DNA of 64,000 bases, from assembly GCA_028095005.1 (NCBI GenBank), contig CM051462.1, positions 234,874,473 through 234,938,472 on the forward strand, in the 5' to 3' direction. Shown in pieces: positions 12,115-22,658 of the stretch. A model generated the notes under the pieces. The model made no database searches. It saw nothing but the letters and a program-made list of their open reading frames with translations, and was not told where the DNA came from. This DNA is from Rhynchospora pubera. Lineage: Eukaryota > Streptophyta > Magnoliopsida > Poales > Cyperaceae. The position numbers and the translations under genes are program-made. Every line of letters starts with the position of its first letter. The first letter of the stretch is position 1.

Positions 12115-13455
12115 AATATATATTTTGAAACAAGCATGAAAACCTGCCATTTTCATTAATGAAAGCTGTGAGTTACAAACAAAGTTACACAAAGATCTAA
12201 TTCCAATGCAATAAAGCACATATGCCGGTACACCCCTTGTACCATAAACTATCCCCCTTACCTCCAACTCACCTCTACAAGACTACAACAACTGATGTGA
12301 CCGACACTTTTTCATAATAATTATACTCTAAAACTTGAACAATTAGTTTTTCTATACTAATATACAAAATTTGTTCCAGTTTATATATCTAATTGTTCTA
12401 CTTACGCGATAGGGTGGGTACATACTGAATGACATGGCTGAATGGTAAGGAATGAGAGGTGCTGGATAATTCATGAGTGCATTGAATAATTATGCTCATC
12501 CCCTAATTTTTGCTCGTCCCATGGATTTCCTATCTTATCTCTTGGACTTTGTATTAATGAGGGCATTGGATAATTAATGAGAATGCTAGAGATGAGAGGA
12601 TGATAGAATCTGTGGGATCATAGTAAGCAATTCAGAAATTTCGTTATCCACTTAGAATTTTTTTTGGCGGCCTCATGTTAAGGAAGAACTCATATTAATT
12701 AAGTGCTAAGATTCTCACGCTCATAAAAGATAATATGAGACAAAATATAGCAATATATAATTTTAATACTTGTGTCTTAAATTTAACAAGAGAATACTCT
12801 GTAAGTGAATAAATTGATTATGGCTCAAATTATTACAGAGAATACATAATTAATTAACACGAGAAATGCATAAAAAAAAGAAGTTCAAATTTTCCATTTA
12901 TAGATATATTAATATCATAAAACAGACTATAACCGTCCGGTTTAAATCGGGCTAACTCAAATTATCAAAATTATAATCTAATAAAAACTATAAGGGTCTA
13001 ACATATTCGTTTTGAATTTGATAAATTAGACCCATGACCTGCGTCATCTTAAAATGGGGTCGCTTTTGTTGACAGGGGGATCTGGAACCGTTGGATCTTC
13101 GTCATATTTTGTTGACCTTGGCCAGTCCAAAAGTAGATTTCACACCAACAATCTTTCATTTGAAATTAAGAAGGGTACTCAACTACTCATTGAGCATACT
13201 TCACAAAACAATTAGGAATTTTTTTTTTAAGATTAATTAGGAAGTCTTGGACTGCACGGAATAATCCTTCTATATATAATTATTAAATATTCCTCATCAA
13301 TAATAACTCACGACTAATTTTTCCGATATACGCCGACTCATCCCTTCCCCGATTCTCAAATATCAAATCAACATTTACCATTAAGTAATAAGTATTTAAG
13401 CACTTCAAACTCAAAAAATTAGTAAAGAGAGAAGCCCCAAATATCTTACATAAGC
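12115..13455. other. Spacer and promoter of the first AAA-ATPase gene
   Basis: AT-rich with no gene recognised. Near 13270 a TATA-like 'ctatatataatt' lies about 180 bp upstream of the ATG at 13456 and could serve as core promoter. Confidence 0.35.
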
Positions 13456-15306
13456 ATGGGTTCCTACAAGAAGGCAATTGAGTCATACAAAGAAACCATT
13501 GCAATGGCGGCTTCCCTCGCCGCCTCAGCGATGCTGCTGCGCGGAGTGGTCAACGACCTTGTACCATGCGAGGTGCGCGACTTCATCTTCTCCGGACTGT
13601 GCTTGGTGCAGTCCCGGGTTTTCTCAGAGCACACCATTGTAATCGATGAATATGAGGGCTTATCCACTAACCAAGTCTTTGATGCTGTGCGAATTTATCT
13701 TTCCTCCCGACTCCAGTACTGCGCCGACTTGCAAAGACTCAAGGTTAGCCGTGTTGATAAGTTAAAGAACATGACGATTGGTATGGAGGCAGGTGAAAAG
13801 ATGGTTGACAGGTTCGAGGGAACAGAGTTCAAGTGGCGACTGGTTTTTAATAATAGATCATCATTTAGCACCAATTCGAACAACAAAACCAAAGTTCAGC
13901 AATTTAAGATGCGGTCTTTTGAACTAAACTTCCACAAAAGACACAAAGAGAAGGCCTTGAACAAGTACCTGCCATTTATTTTGCAAAAGGCAGAGGAGAT
14001 AACCGAGCAAGAGAGACCCATAAAAATATACATGAACGACTGGGAGAATTGGCTCTCCGTCGACCTTCATCATCCGTCCACATTCGACACATTGGCAATT
14101 GATTCTGAACTGAAACAGACCGTGATTGATGATCTGGCAAGGTTTGTCAAGAGAAAAGATTATTATAAAAGGATCGGTAAGGCATGGAAGAGGGGGTATT
14201 TGTTGTATGGACCACCAGGTACTGGTAAGTCGAGCCTAGTTGCGGCAATGGCTAATTATTTGAAGTTTGACGTGTATGACTTGGATCTCAGCTCGCTGAA
14301 TTCGAACGAAATACTTAAAACATTTCTGATTGGCATGTCAAACCGTTCTATTCTCCTAATTGAAGATATTGACTGCATGATTAAGCTGAACAGGCGGGAC
14401 AGTAAAGATTATGGCAACGGAAGAGACAAGGTAAATCCATAACAAATATGCGTGTGAATACAAGTACTGTGTGCATATTACCATCCACATCCAGTTCAAT
14501 AATATTTATGAAGCCTACCTTAGTTTCCTTTTGAAGTAATATAATATCGACAGTTTGACACCAAAATAATAATGCAGAATTTGTTATTGAATGTTTTTAT
14601 TAGTAAACAGTTAAATGTTTCGTTGACTATTTGAAACTCTAGGTGCTACAGTAAATAAAAAAATTTTATGTATACATTTTCCTAAAGTTTATATACATCA
14701 TAAACCTATTATTACACCTTATTTTATCTCACCATGGACTTATATTTGAAAACAAGAACAACATTATACTTTAATTAGTGTAACATACAAAATAATAATA
14801 ATAATAACAATAATAATGTGCTCTGATCAACACAGATCACGCTGTCAGGGCTACTAAATTTTGTTGATGGCCTCTGGTCGTCAGGTGGAGACGAGCGGAT
14901 CATTGTATTAACAACAAACTATAAAGAAAGACTCGACCCAGCTCTGACCAGACCAGGCCGAATGGATATGCACATTCATATGGGGTACTGTGGTCCTTGC
15001 GGGTTTAGGGTTTTGGCTAGAAATTACCATTCAATTGATGACCATGAATTGTTTCTTGAAATAGAGGGATTGTTGAAGGAGGTCAAGGTCACGCCTGCTG
15101 AGGTGGCAGAGATGCTTATGAAGAATGAAGATGGCGATGAGGTGCTTAAAGGACTTGTTGAATTTTTAAAAGACAAAAAAAAAGGAGCAAAGGAGAGCCA
15201 AAAAGAGGGAGAAGGAAAAAAGGGAGCAAAGGAGAGCCAAAAAGAGGAGGGAGAAGAAAAAAGAGCAGAGGAGAGCCAAAAGGAGGTCAAGGGTCGCGCC
15301 GGCTAA
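13456..15306 (+). CDS. BCS1-like AAA-ATPase (AATP/HSR4/OM66 type), copy 1
   Basis: Exons 13456-14430 and 14836-15306 (donor AAG|GTAAAT, acceptor CACAG|AT) give 481 aa, the usual size for plant BCS1-like AAA-ATPases. An N-terminal hydrophobic segment (about residues 17-35) should anchor it in a membrane. The AAA-associated region follows. The ATPase core shows Walker A GPPGTGKS (about 252-259), Walker B LLIEDID (about 300-306), a sensor-1 region IVLTTN (about 348-353) and TRPGRMD (363-369). Relatives act at the outer mitochondrial membrane, ER or nearby and respond to stress or defence signals; location here is inferred. The tail is a lysine/glutamate repeat (AKESQKE, about three times) ending early compared with copy 2. 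The +1 frame just beyond still encodes a copy-2-like tail to 15379, so the end looks frameshifted. Confidence 0.85.
14431..14835 (+). other. Intron of AAA-ATPase copy 1
   Basis: A 405-bp AT-rich intron with a short AAT-type microsatellite at about 14791-14818. Its position, after the Walker B region, matches the intron of the second copy at 25630-26177. Confidence 0.8.
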
Positions 15307-15379
15307 GATAGCAGACCTGCTGGTGTTGGAAGAGAATGGAAGTAGGGTTATGACACATACTTGTGAGAAAGAGGATTAA

Positions 15380-16864
15380 TGGAAAAAAATTGATTTGATT
15401 TTCAAAAGAATATAGGAATATTTTTTACAAATCCAAGTAAAAAACTTAGCACCTTATTCAGTTATCCAGGTATTACTGTTACTCAATCAATAAATTGTAC
15501 TATTAGACATGATGCTTGAACCCAATCAATAAATTGTATCTGACCTGGGCTTACTGTTACTCAATGTTCTCAACTCAGTTTGGCCCATTTTAGACATTTT
15601 AAACTTAATAAGATAGATTCTGGTAAGCAATGTATCCATATTACAAGCAAGATGCATGTATAAGCAAGATATGAATTTGATGTTTAAAGTACTAATTAAT
15701 TCATTCATCTGTATTAATAAAAAAAATATTGTTTCGGTATATTTGTACTACCATGAATGTATTGTTTTTGTCTATTCGAGATGTACTTTCTGGCCTTCCT
15801 TTGAAGTTGTGACCTAGCTTAGCTTGAAATGCATTGAGCTTCGGCTCATTTTAGCTTGAAATATACGAGTGCTCTAGTGTCATTATCATCTCTTTTGATG
15901 ACATATTTAAATTCCGAGTATCATGATGAATATTATATATTTTAATTTTCTTTTGTAGTCATTGTATTTGAAAAATGTACTATGGTTTACATTCATTAAT
16001 TTTCTACAATATCTCATTGTAAAATTTATAATTATAATTATAAAAAAAATGTTTCTATTAAGTTTTGTATAAAATATAAAGTTAGACTTATGTGCAAGAT
16101 TTTTTTTACTATGTATAATAAATCTTAGTATTATTTATATGATTCTACACATATTTCAATGTCAAAATAAATAAAAAATACATGATAGATCATGCAAAAC
16201 ACACTTCTTTTCTTCCTTTATGTAGACAAAAAAAATTGTCACGATGTAAATTTTCAATAAAGTGGTAGTGCATGCTTACTTTTATCAAAAGAAAGGGAAA
16301 AAATAGATTTATGCCACTCCAAAACTTGGAAATTAGAAAAAATGACATTCCAAAGTTATATCTTTGAAAAGTGCCACTCCAAATCTAATTTACTTATAAA
16401 TTTACCACTTGTACGCCCAACTCTATGCATAATTTTTTTTGTATTAACCAAAATACCGTCCCTTCTAAATTTTCAAATATTAAATTATGAAGCAAAAAAG
16501 TTTCAATTTGTAATTATGAAATTTAAAATTTTCGAATTTTAAAATAAAAAAATTAAAATTTTGAAAATTAAAAGTCGTAATTTCAGAATTTGGAATCTAA
16601 AAAAAAATTCATTTGAAATTTGAAATTCAGAAATTAAAATTCGTAATTTAAAATTTTTTAAATTTGAAATTCAGAAATTTTAATTTCAAAATTTAAATTT
16701 CGTAAATTCTATATTTTTTAATTTTAAAATTATAAATCTAAAGATCAAATTTCAAAAGAAAAAATTAATTTTCGAAATTTTTAAATTTGATAGGGTATTT
16801 GAGTCAATACATGAAATTGTGTATGGAGATGGATGTATTAGTGTCAAATTTCTGAATTAATTCT
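15380..16864. other. AT-rich spacer with low-complexity tract
   Basis: No gene recognised. From about 16490 to 16800 the sequence is made of permutations of 'aaatttgaaattcagaaattaaaattcgtaattt', a low-complexity AT satellite-like tract able to pair with itself. Confidence 0.5.
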
Positions 16865-17625
16865 TCCTTGATCTCCATTAAGCTGCACAGCCGTCAGCCG
16901 TCGTCCCCCCTTGCAACACAGCTCTGATCCAATTAACCCATTTGGTACTGAAACCCTTTTGAATAAAGGAATCAAGAATAAACTCCCCATTCAAATAGTC
17001 AAACGTCTTTCTCAAAGTCCAGTTTAAGGACCAAAATGGATCTCCCTTTCAGAAAAACAGTCTGGTTCCTATCTACCATTCTATCTAAAATGGGAGCATG
17101 TCTAGTAGTTAACACCTTGGTGAAGATCTTATAGCTACAATTTATAAGACTGTTGGGTCTAAAATCAGTCACTTTCTGAGGCTCCTCTATTTTATTAACC
17201 AAACAAATCACTGCTCTAATCAGCTTAGAAATGTCAAAATCATGCTGATGAAAAGCATTGAAAGCCCTGATTAAATCCTCTTTCACTACATCCCAAAATT
17301 TCTGGTAGAATAAAATGGAAAAACCATATGGCCTTGGAGCCTTTTCAGGAGCCATAGCAAAAATGGCTTCGTGTATCTCTTGCTCATATTGATAGCCCAT
17401 TCTAAAGAGGTTTCTGTAATGATCCATTACATGATGTTGAATTGTGGCTAATTCTCTAACCTCAACTCCATCGATTAACAGATGAGCAATATGATTTTTA
17501 TTTCTCCTAAGAGAGGCACTTTCTGTGAAAAAATTTTGTGTTAGAGTCCCCTTCTCTAAAACCATTAGATTGTTTTTCAGAGCATACGATTCCTTTTGCA
17601 TATATCTTTTGAAAGAACATGCGAA
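16865..17625 (-). pseudogene. LINE (non-LTR retrotransposon) reverse-transcriptase fragment
   Basis: The minus-strand frame 17601-16999 encodes part of a plant L1-type reverse transcriptase. Recognisable phrases are an APEKAPRPYGFS-like block (family: KAPGPDGF), CLVNKIEEP, FRPNSLINCSYKI and a final LDFEK. The last is followed by a frameshift: the next frame continues with YLNGEFILDSF and WVNWIRAVLQGG to about 16865. The YxDD catalytic box, endonuclease and 3' tail are absent. It is a dead 5'- and 3'-truncated fragment. Confidence 0.8.
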
Positions 17626-17879
17626 ACAATACTTGTATTTCTTCTGTAATGAATGCTTTATGTTATATCCTTACTGGTTTTGGAAAGATGAGATATGGCT
17701 ACATTTTATTCCGGTTTTGCCCTCAATATGCTGTAGGTTATTCATTTTCAAACCTGATACATTGACGTCCTGAATTTTTAAAGCATGTTCATATTTTAAC
17801 ATTCATCTTAAAAGATAAAAAATAGTCTATACACTAACACATGAACTCTTTGCCTTTGTTTGTTTTCTGTTCGTCATTC

Positions 17880-18068
17880 ATCAATCATCAAAGATCCTCC
17901 AAAAAATTGAGGCCCAATAATAAGTAACTTTTTCGGCCCACTTATCAACTCTTTAATTTTAATTCGCCCCTCTGGCCGGCCCCTCTGGGCTCTGGTCTCT
18001 GGACCTCTCTGGTCTCACAGACGTTCATTTCAGATCGTACAGTCCAAGTCATCTATGACTTATTGCGC
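17880..18068. repeat. Duplicated upstream unit of the DNL gene (unit 1)
   Basis: This unit (continuing at 19041-19080) resembles the region just upstream of the DNL gene at 22430-22500. Shared words are 'cacagacgt.catttaagatcgta', 'gagtca.ctattgcgc' and 'ttcccaaat'. The 'gaggcccaat' plus 'cttttcg.ccca' phrase at 17910-17945 recurs at 19095-19125. The simplest reading is an old tandem duplication of a promoter or leader, each copy later hit by a transposon. Confidence 0.5.
18059..18068. repeat. 10-bp target-site duplication (left)
   Basis: CTTATTGCGC occurs here and again at 19031-19040, immediately outside the foldback element. Confidence 0.8.
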
Positions 18069-19030
18069 CGAAATTTTAAAAAATAGTATTAAATTAATAT
18101 AATATATTAAAAATAATATCAATATAATAAGTTTAATATAAATAGTATCACGAGATCGGAATCCTGGATTCCGAACGTTAGATCGGAATCCTAGATTCCG
18201 ATCTAAGCTTTGATCGGATTCTGAGTTTCCGATCTAAGCTTAGATCGGAATCCGAGATTCCGATCTAATATTTTTAATTTTTTTATATATTATTTAAAAA
18301 AGCTTAGATCCGATTGGGTATATAAATAATATATAAAAAAAACTTGGATCAAAGCTTAGATCGGAAAGCTTTGATCGTCGCCAGCTTTCCGGAATGTCCT
18401 CGATCGCCCCAATCGGACCTTTCTATCAAAAGTTAAGCCTGTTTAAAGTTTTAAGCCTGCAAATGCAGCAAGAATTAATAAAACTTTGAACATTCTGAAA
18501 GAATTATGCCTTTGTATCCCTGCAAATTCTGAAAATTTATAATCCTTTTTAAATGGTACAATTCATTTAATTAAATAAGTTATAAAAAATTATATTTTAA
18601 TTAAATAATTTATAAAAATTTATATTTTAATTAAATAAATTAATTAAAATGAAAATAAATTTAATTTCCCCAAAAAAATACTAAATTACATATAAAATTT
18701 AATTTAATTATTCCTGATTTTTTCCATATTTTTTCAATATTTTTACAATATATTATATATTTTTCTAATTATTTAACTAATTAATAAATTAAATAAATAA
18801 ATAAATAATATATAAAAAAATTAAAAAGCTTAGATCGGAATCTCGGATTCCGATCTAAGCTTAGATCGGAAACTCCGAATCCGATCAAAGCTTAGATCGG
18901 AATCCTGGATTCCGATCTAACGTTCGGAATCCAGGATTCCGATCTCGTGATACTATTTATATTAAACTTATTATATTGATATTATTTTTAATATATTATA
19001 TTAATTTAATACTATTTTAAAAATTTTCGG
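18069..19030. mobile_element. Foldback MULE-like MITE with nested palindromes
   Basis: A 962-bp non-coding element flanked by a perfect 10-bp direct repeat (CTTATTGCGC). Its terminal inverted repeats begin (C)CGAAA.TTTT.AAAATAG and run for more than 200 bp with few differences. The inner part of each arm is a chain of small palindromes: GGAATCCTGGATTCC, then AGATCGGAATC...GATTCCGATCT units joined by AAGCTT. Target duplications of 9-11 bp with long inverted repeats fit Mutator-like elements. No transposase is encoded, so movement would need one supplied in trans. Confidence 0.8.
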
Positions 19031-19040
19031 CTTATTGCGC
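19031..19040. repeat. 10-bp target-site duplication (right)
   Basis: Second copy of CTTATTGCGC, next to the right end of the foldback element. Confidence 0.8.
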
Positions 19041-19399
19041 TTCCCAAATCCTATGGAATCTTAATTTTAACATTTTCAAACCTCCTAAAATTTGAGGCCC
19101 AATTAACACCTACTTTTCGACCCAAAGATCAAGTCTTTTAATAAATCGCTCTGGGCTTTAGGCTTTTTTCCCGGAGCTGATATGGGACATCCTAGGAAAA
19201 TGACATCCCAGGACATCCCACACTAATCTGGCCCAAATAAAAGTACGCTGGTCCAAAATAGAGGAGCGATTCAGCGATGCTGACGTCACTAAAAAAATGG
19301 GAGTACTTAAATTAGTGTAAAGAAGTATATAAATGTGTTTTCTAATAAAATTAAAAAATTAATATATTATTAATATATCAAATTCTGCCATCTGGAGCT

Positions 19400-20190
19400 A
19401 ACAGTTGGAAATAGAAGGAAGTAAATAATTCTCTATAAGGGAGTATATACTTTTACATATAGAATGTAAAATTAGTATTTAAAAAGCAGATAAAAAAATG
19501 TGCAAAATCAAATTTGAAAATATTAAGGAAGTATATACTTCTTCTGAAAGGAGTACATACTTTTCCACAGGGGAGTATATAATGTTTGGTAAAAACGTTC
19601 AAATAAGCATTCAATATATGAATTTGAAAATAAGAATAATCATATAAAAATTGAACTATTAAGGGAGTAAATAATTTTCCGTAAGGGAGTATATACATCT
19701 ACATATGGAATACAAAATTAGCATTTAAAAAGCAGATAAAAATGTGTAAAACCAAATTTGAATTTGAAAATAAGAATATTCCTATAAATATTGAAATATT
19801 AAGAGAGTAAATAATTCTACGTATGGGAGTATATACATCTACATATGGAATACAGAATTAGCATTTAAAAACAAACAAAAAATATGCAAATAAGAATTGA
19901 AAATATTAAGTATATACTTCTTCTGAGATGAGTACATATTTTTCCATACGGGATTATATAATTTTTGGTCAAAACGTTCAAATAAGCATTCAATATTTCA
20001 ATTTGAAAATAAGAATAATCAAATAAAAATTAAAATATTAAGGAAGTAAATACTTCTCCATAAGGGAGTATATACTTCTACATATTGACTACCAAATTAG
20101 CATTTAATAAGCAGACAAATTGTGCAAATAAGAATAAGAATTCAATACAGTAACATAGTATATAATTCTTAAAAAGGGAGTATAAACTTT
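19400..20190. repeat. Left tandem array, ~120-140 bp units
   Basis: About six diverged units, each with 'aagggagtaaataattct' then 'taagggagtatatac' and 'caaaattagcatttaaaaagcagataaaaa'. The GGGAGTA word marks each unit, at about 19440, 19570, 19690, 19825, 19945 and 20070. Confidence 0.75.
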
Positions 20191-20469
20191 TCATCCAACC
20201 ATTTTCAAATAAGAGTTATTCCCCAAACGAAATTCACTCAACAAAAAACATACAACACCAAATACTCAACGACCAAGTTTTGTAATCTTCTCATTCAACC
20301 ACCATGTTCAGCTTTCTTCCTCAAGATCAAAGAGAACACACTCACTTGCAGATCTAAATTTCGGCTTCATCTTATTGATAGGATCTAGTAGTAGCCGGTA
20401 AGCAACAACACGTTTATCATCACTAACATTAATCTGCAAAATATAGAATTGTCCAATGTTAGAACAAAC

Positions 20470-21345
20470 ACAACTGCCAGGTTCTTGATATGTACTCCGT
20501 TGTTAGATATTATTTACTCCCTTATCATATGTTTTGTACTCCTTTAAGCCTATGCTAAAATATCAAACACACATGCTAGGTTCTTGATATGCACTCCCTT
20601 GTTAAATATTATTTACTCTCTTATGTTATATTTTGTACTCCTTTAATATTATGCTAAAATACCAAACACACATGTCAGGTTCTTGATATGTACTCACTTG
20701 TTGAATATTATTTACTCCCTTATCATATGTTTTGTACTCCTTTAATCCTATGCTAAAATACCAAATACACCTGCCAGATTTTTAATATGTACTCTCTTGT
20801 TAGATATTATTGACTCCCTTATTCTATATTTGATACTCCTTTAAGCTTATATTAGAACAACAAACAAACAACAAAACTTCTTGATATGTACTCCCTTGTT
20901 ACATATTATTTACTTCCTTATCCTATGTTTTGTACTCCTTTAAGATTATGCTAACATACCAAACACACCAGTCAGGTTCTTGATATGTACTCCTTTGTTA
21001 GACATTATTTACTCCCTTATACTATATTTAGTACTCCTTTAAGCCTATATTAGAGCAACAAACAAACAACAAAGTTTCTTGATATGTACTCCCTTATTAG
21101 ATATTATTTACTCCCTTATCCTATGTTTTGTACTTCTTTAAGATTATGCTAACATATACCAAACACACCAGCCAGGTTCTTGATATGTACACCCTTATTA
21201 AATATTATTTACTCTCTTATCCTATATTTTGTACTCCTTTAAGCCTGTATTAGAACAACAAACAAACAACAAAGCTTCTTGATATGTACTCCCTTGTTAG
21301 ATATTATTTACTTCCTTATCCTATGTTTTGTACTTCTTCAATACA
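20470..21345. repeat. Right tandem array, nine ~99-bp units
   Basis: Nine copies with repeat starts close to 20481, 20580, 20679, 20777, 20877, 20976, 21075, 21176 and 21275. Each reads 'ttcttgatatgtactccctt', 'atattatttactcccttat', 'tttgtactcctttaag'. The reverse complement contains the AAGGGAGTAAATAAT word of the left array, so the two arrays face each other. Confidence 0.85.
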
Positions 21346-22658
21346 TTTTATAATTAACAAATACATTTTACTTACACCTCGAAAATATTTGAAACCAAAT
21401 AAAATGAAATCAAGATAAGTACCTTGAAAAAGCGTAAATAGATGCCAAATTCGTCGCATAGATGCCAAAAAAAGCTTCAATTATGATCTGATAGAGAATT
21501 GAACGCAACAAAACAAATAATCAAACAGCTGGATTGAAAGTTTCCAAAGAAAATGATGTATTGGATCTCAAATTTCCAATATAAAGCCGACACAAACGTA
21601 TAGAATCGATGTCAATCTAATCTGACTGAAAGAAGATGAAGGCAAGACCGGTAGCAAGAAAAAGAGGTCGAGATTGATTCTCTTTGTTTAATAAAAGACA
21701 ATTACCTAGTCAATTATCCAAAATTAATCGGAATTATTGATTCTAATATGGTAAATCAACCTTTACAATTTGGAAAAACAAAATCAAATACTGATCTCCA
21801 ATTCAAACTCGAATATAATTCATAATTTTCAATCAGTACCTTGAAGAATAGAGAATTCATGACAAATTTGCTGCTATACACCAAAAAAAACTTCAAATCT
21901 GATCTGCTTGAGAGTTGAACACAACAAAAGCACAAATCAAACAGATGAATTGAAAATTCCAAAAGAATTAAAGTTTTTAGCTATAAACTAACAGTGAACG
22001 AAACTCAGATTGCATCGATCAATACCTTGATGGCACGGTTCACTCAAATTTTGATCTAATCTGATCGACAAATGCTGAAGCCAAGAAAGCTAGCGAGAAT
22101 TCGAACCTCAGATTACTTCTCTTCGATCTGATGTACGACTTTTTTTATCTATTCGAGCGAAGAGAGAGAGAGATCGCCATCGAAGAGAGAGAAGGAATCA
22201 CCATCGAAGAGAGAGAAACAGATTTGTTGATTATGACGGAGAGGCGATTAAAAATATGGAAATAACTCGTGCACCTCACGTGATCATAAATTTTAATGGG
22301 CCTTCAGCTATGTTGGCCCGTGGGATGTCTAGGATGGTAGAAAGTGAGGATGGCAAGTAGTATTTCCGCTTTTTTCCCAACTCTGTTCAGGCTTCTCTCC
22401 AGTTCCATCGGTAACTCTCTTTTCTAGGATCACAGACGTCCATTTAAGATCGTAGGGTTCGAGTCACCTATTGCGCCTTCCCAAATTCCCAATAGAAGAG
22501 GCTTCTGGACAGTAAACTATAATGTTGATTCTGCATCGTTCGATCTAATAAAGACGGTGATGATAAACCCACTGACCCTTTCGTCATCTCCCTCTCGCCA
22601 TTTCCTTACTGCTCCAAGCCTCCAAGCAAAGAAAAAGGAGAAAGAAAGAGAGATCAGC

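Larger units (their letters stand above)
19173..22367. mobile_element. 3.2-kb non-autonomous element with internal arrays
   Basis: A 3195-bp insertion bounded by an 11-bp direct repeat, GCTTTTTTCCC (19162-19172 and 22368-22378). Its ends form a degenerate inverted repeat of about 50 bp: both start GGA and both then carry CATCCT, a C-rich gap and ACATCCCAC. Inside are a left tandem array (19400-20190), a right tandem array (20470-21345), then a decayed direct duplication (21418-21560 and 21835-21975, 'agtaccttgaa...ttgaacacaacaaaa'). No protein of note is encoded. The long target duplication suggests a Mutator-like element. It sits directly in front of the DNL gene. Confidence 0.7.

Noticed and set aside
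18150..18260. Repeated AGATCGGAA resembling the start of a sequencing adapter
   Set aside because: The match ends after nine bases; the text continues as a native palindrome present in both arms of a transposon with a target duplication.
20470..21345. Regular repeats that might suggest a CRISPR array
   Set aside because: Units of about 99 bp are repeated whole, with no short repeat/unique spacer pattern, in a plant genome.
22560..22658. Upstream in-frame ATG of the DNL gene as true start
   Set aside because: The ATG at 22659 has better context and gives a normal transit-like N terminus; the earlier one is kept only as an alternative.
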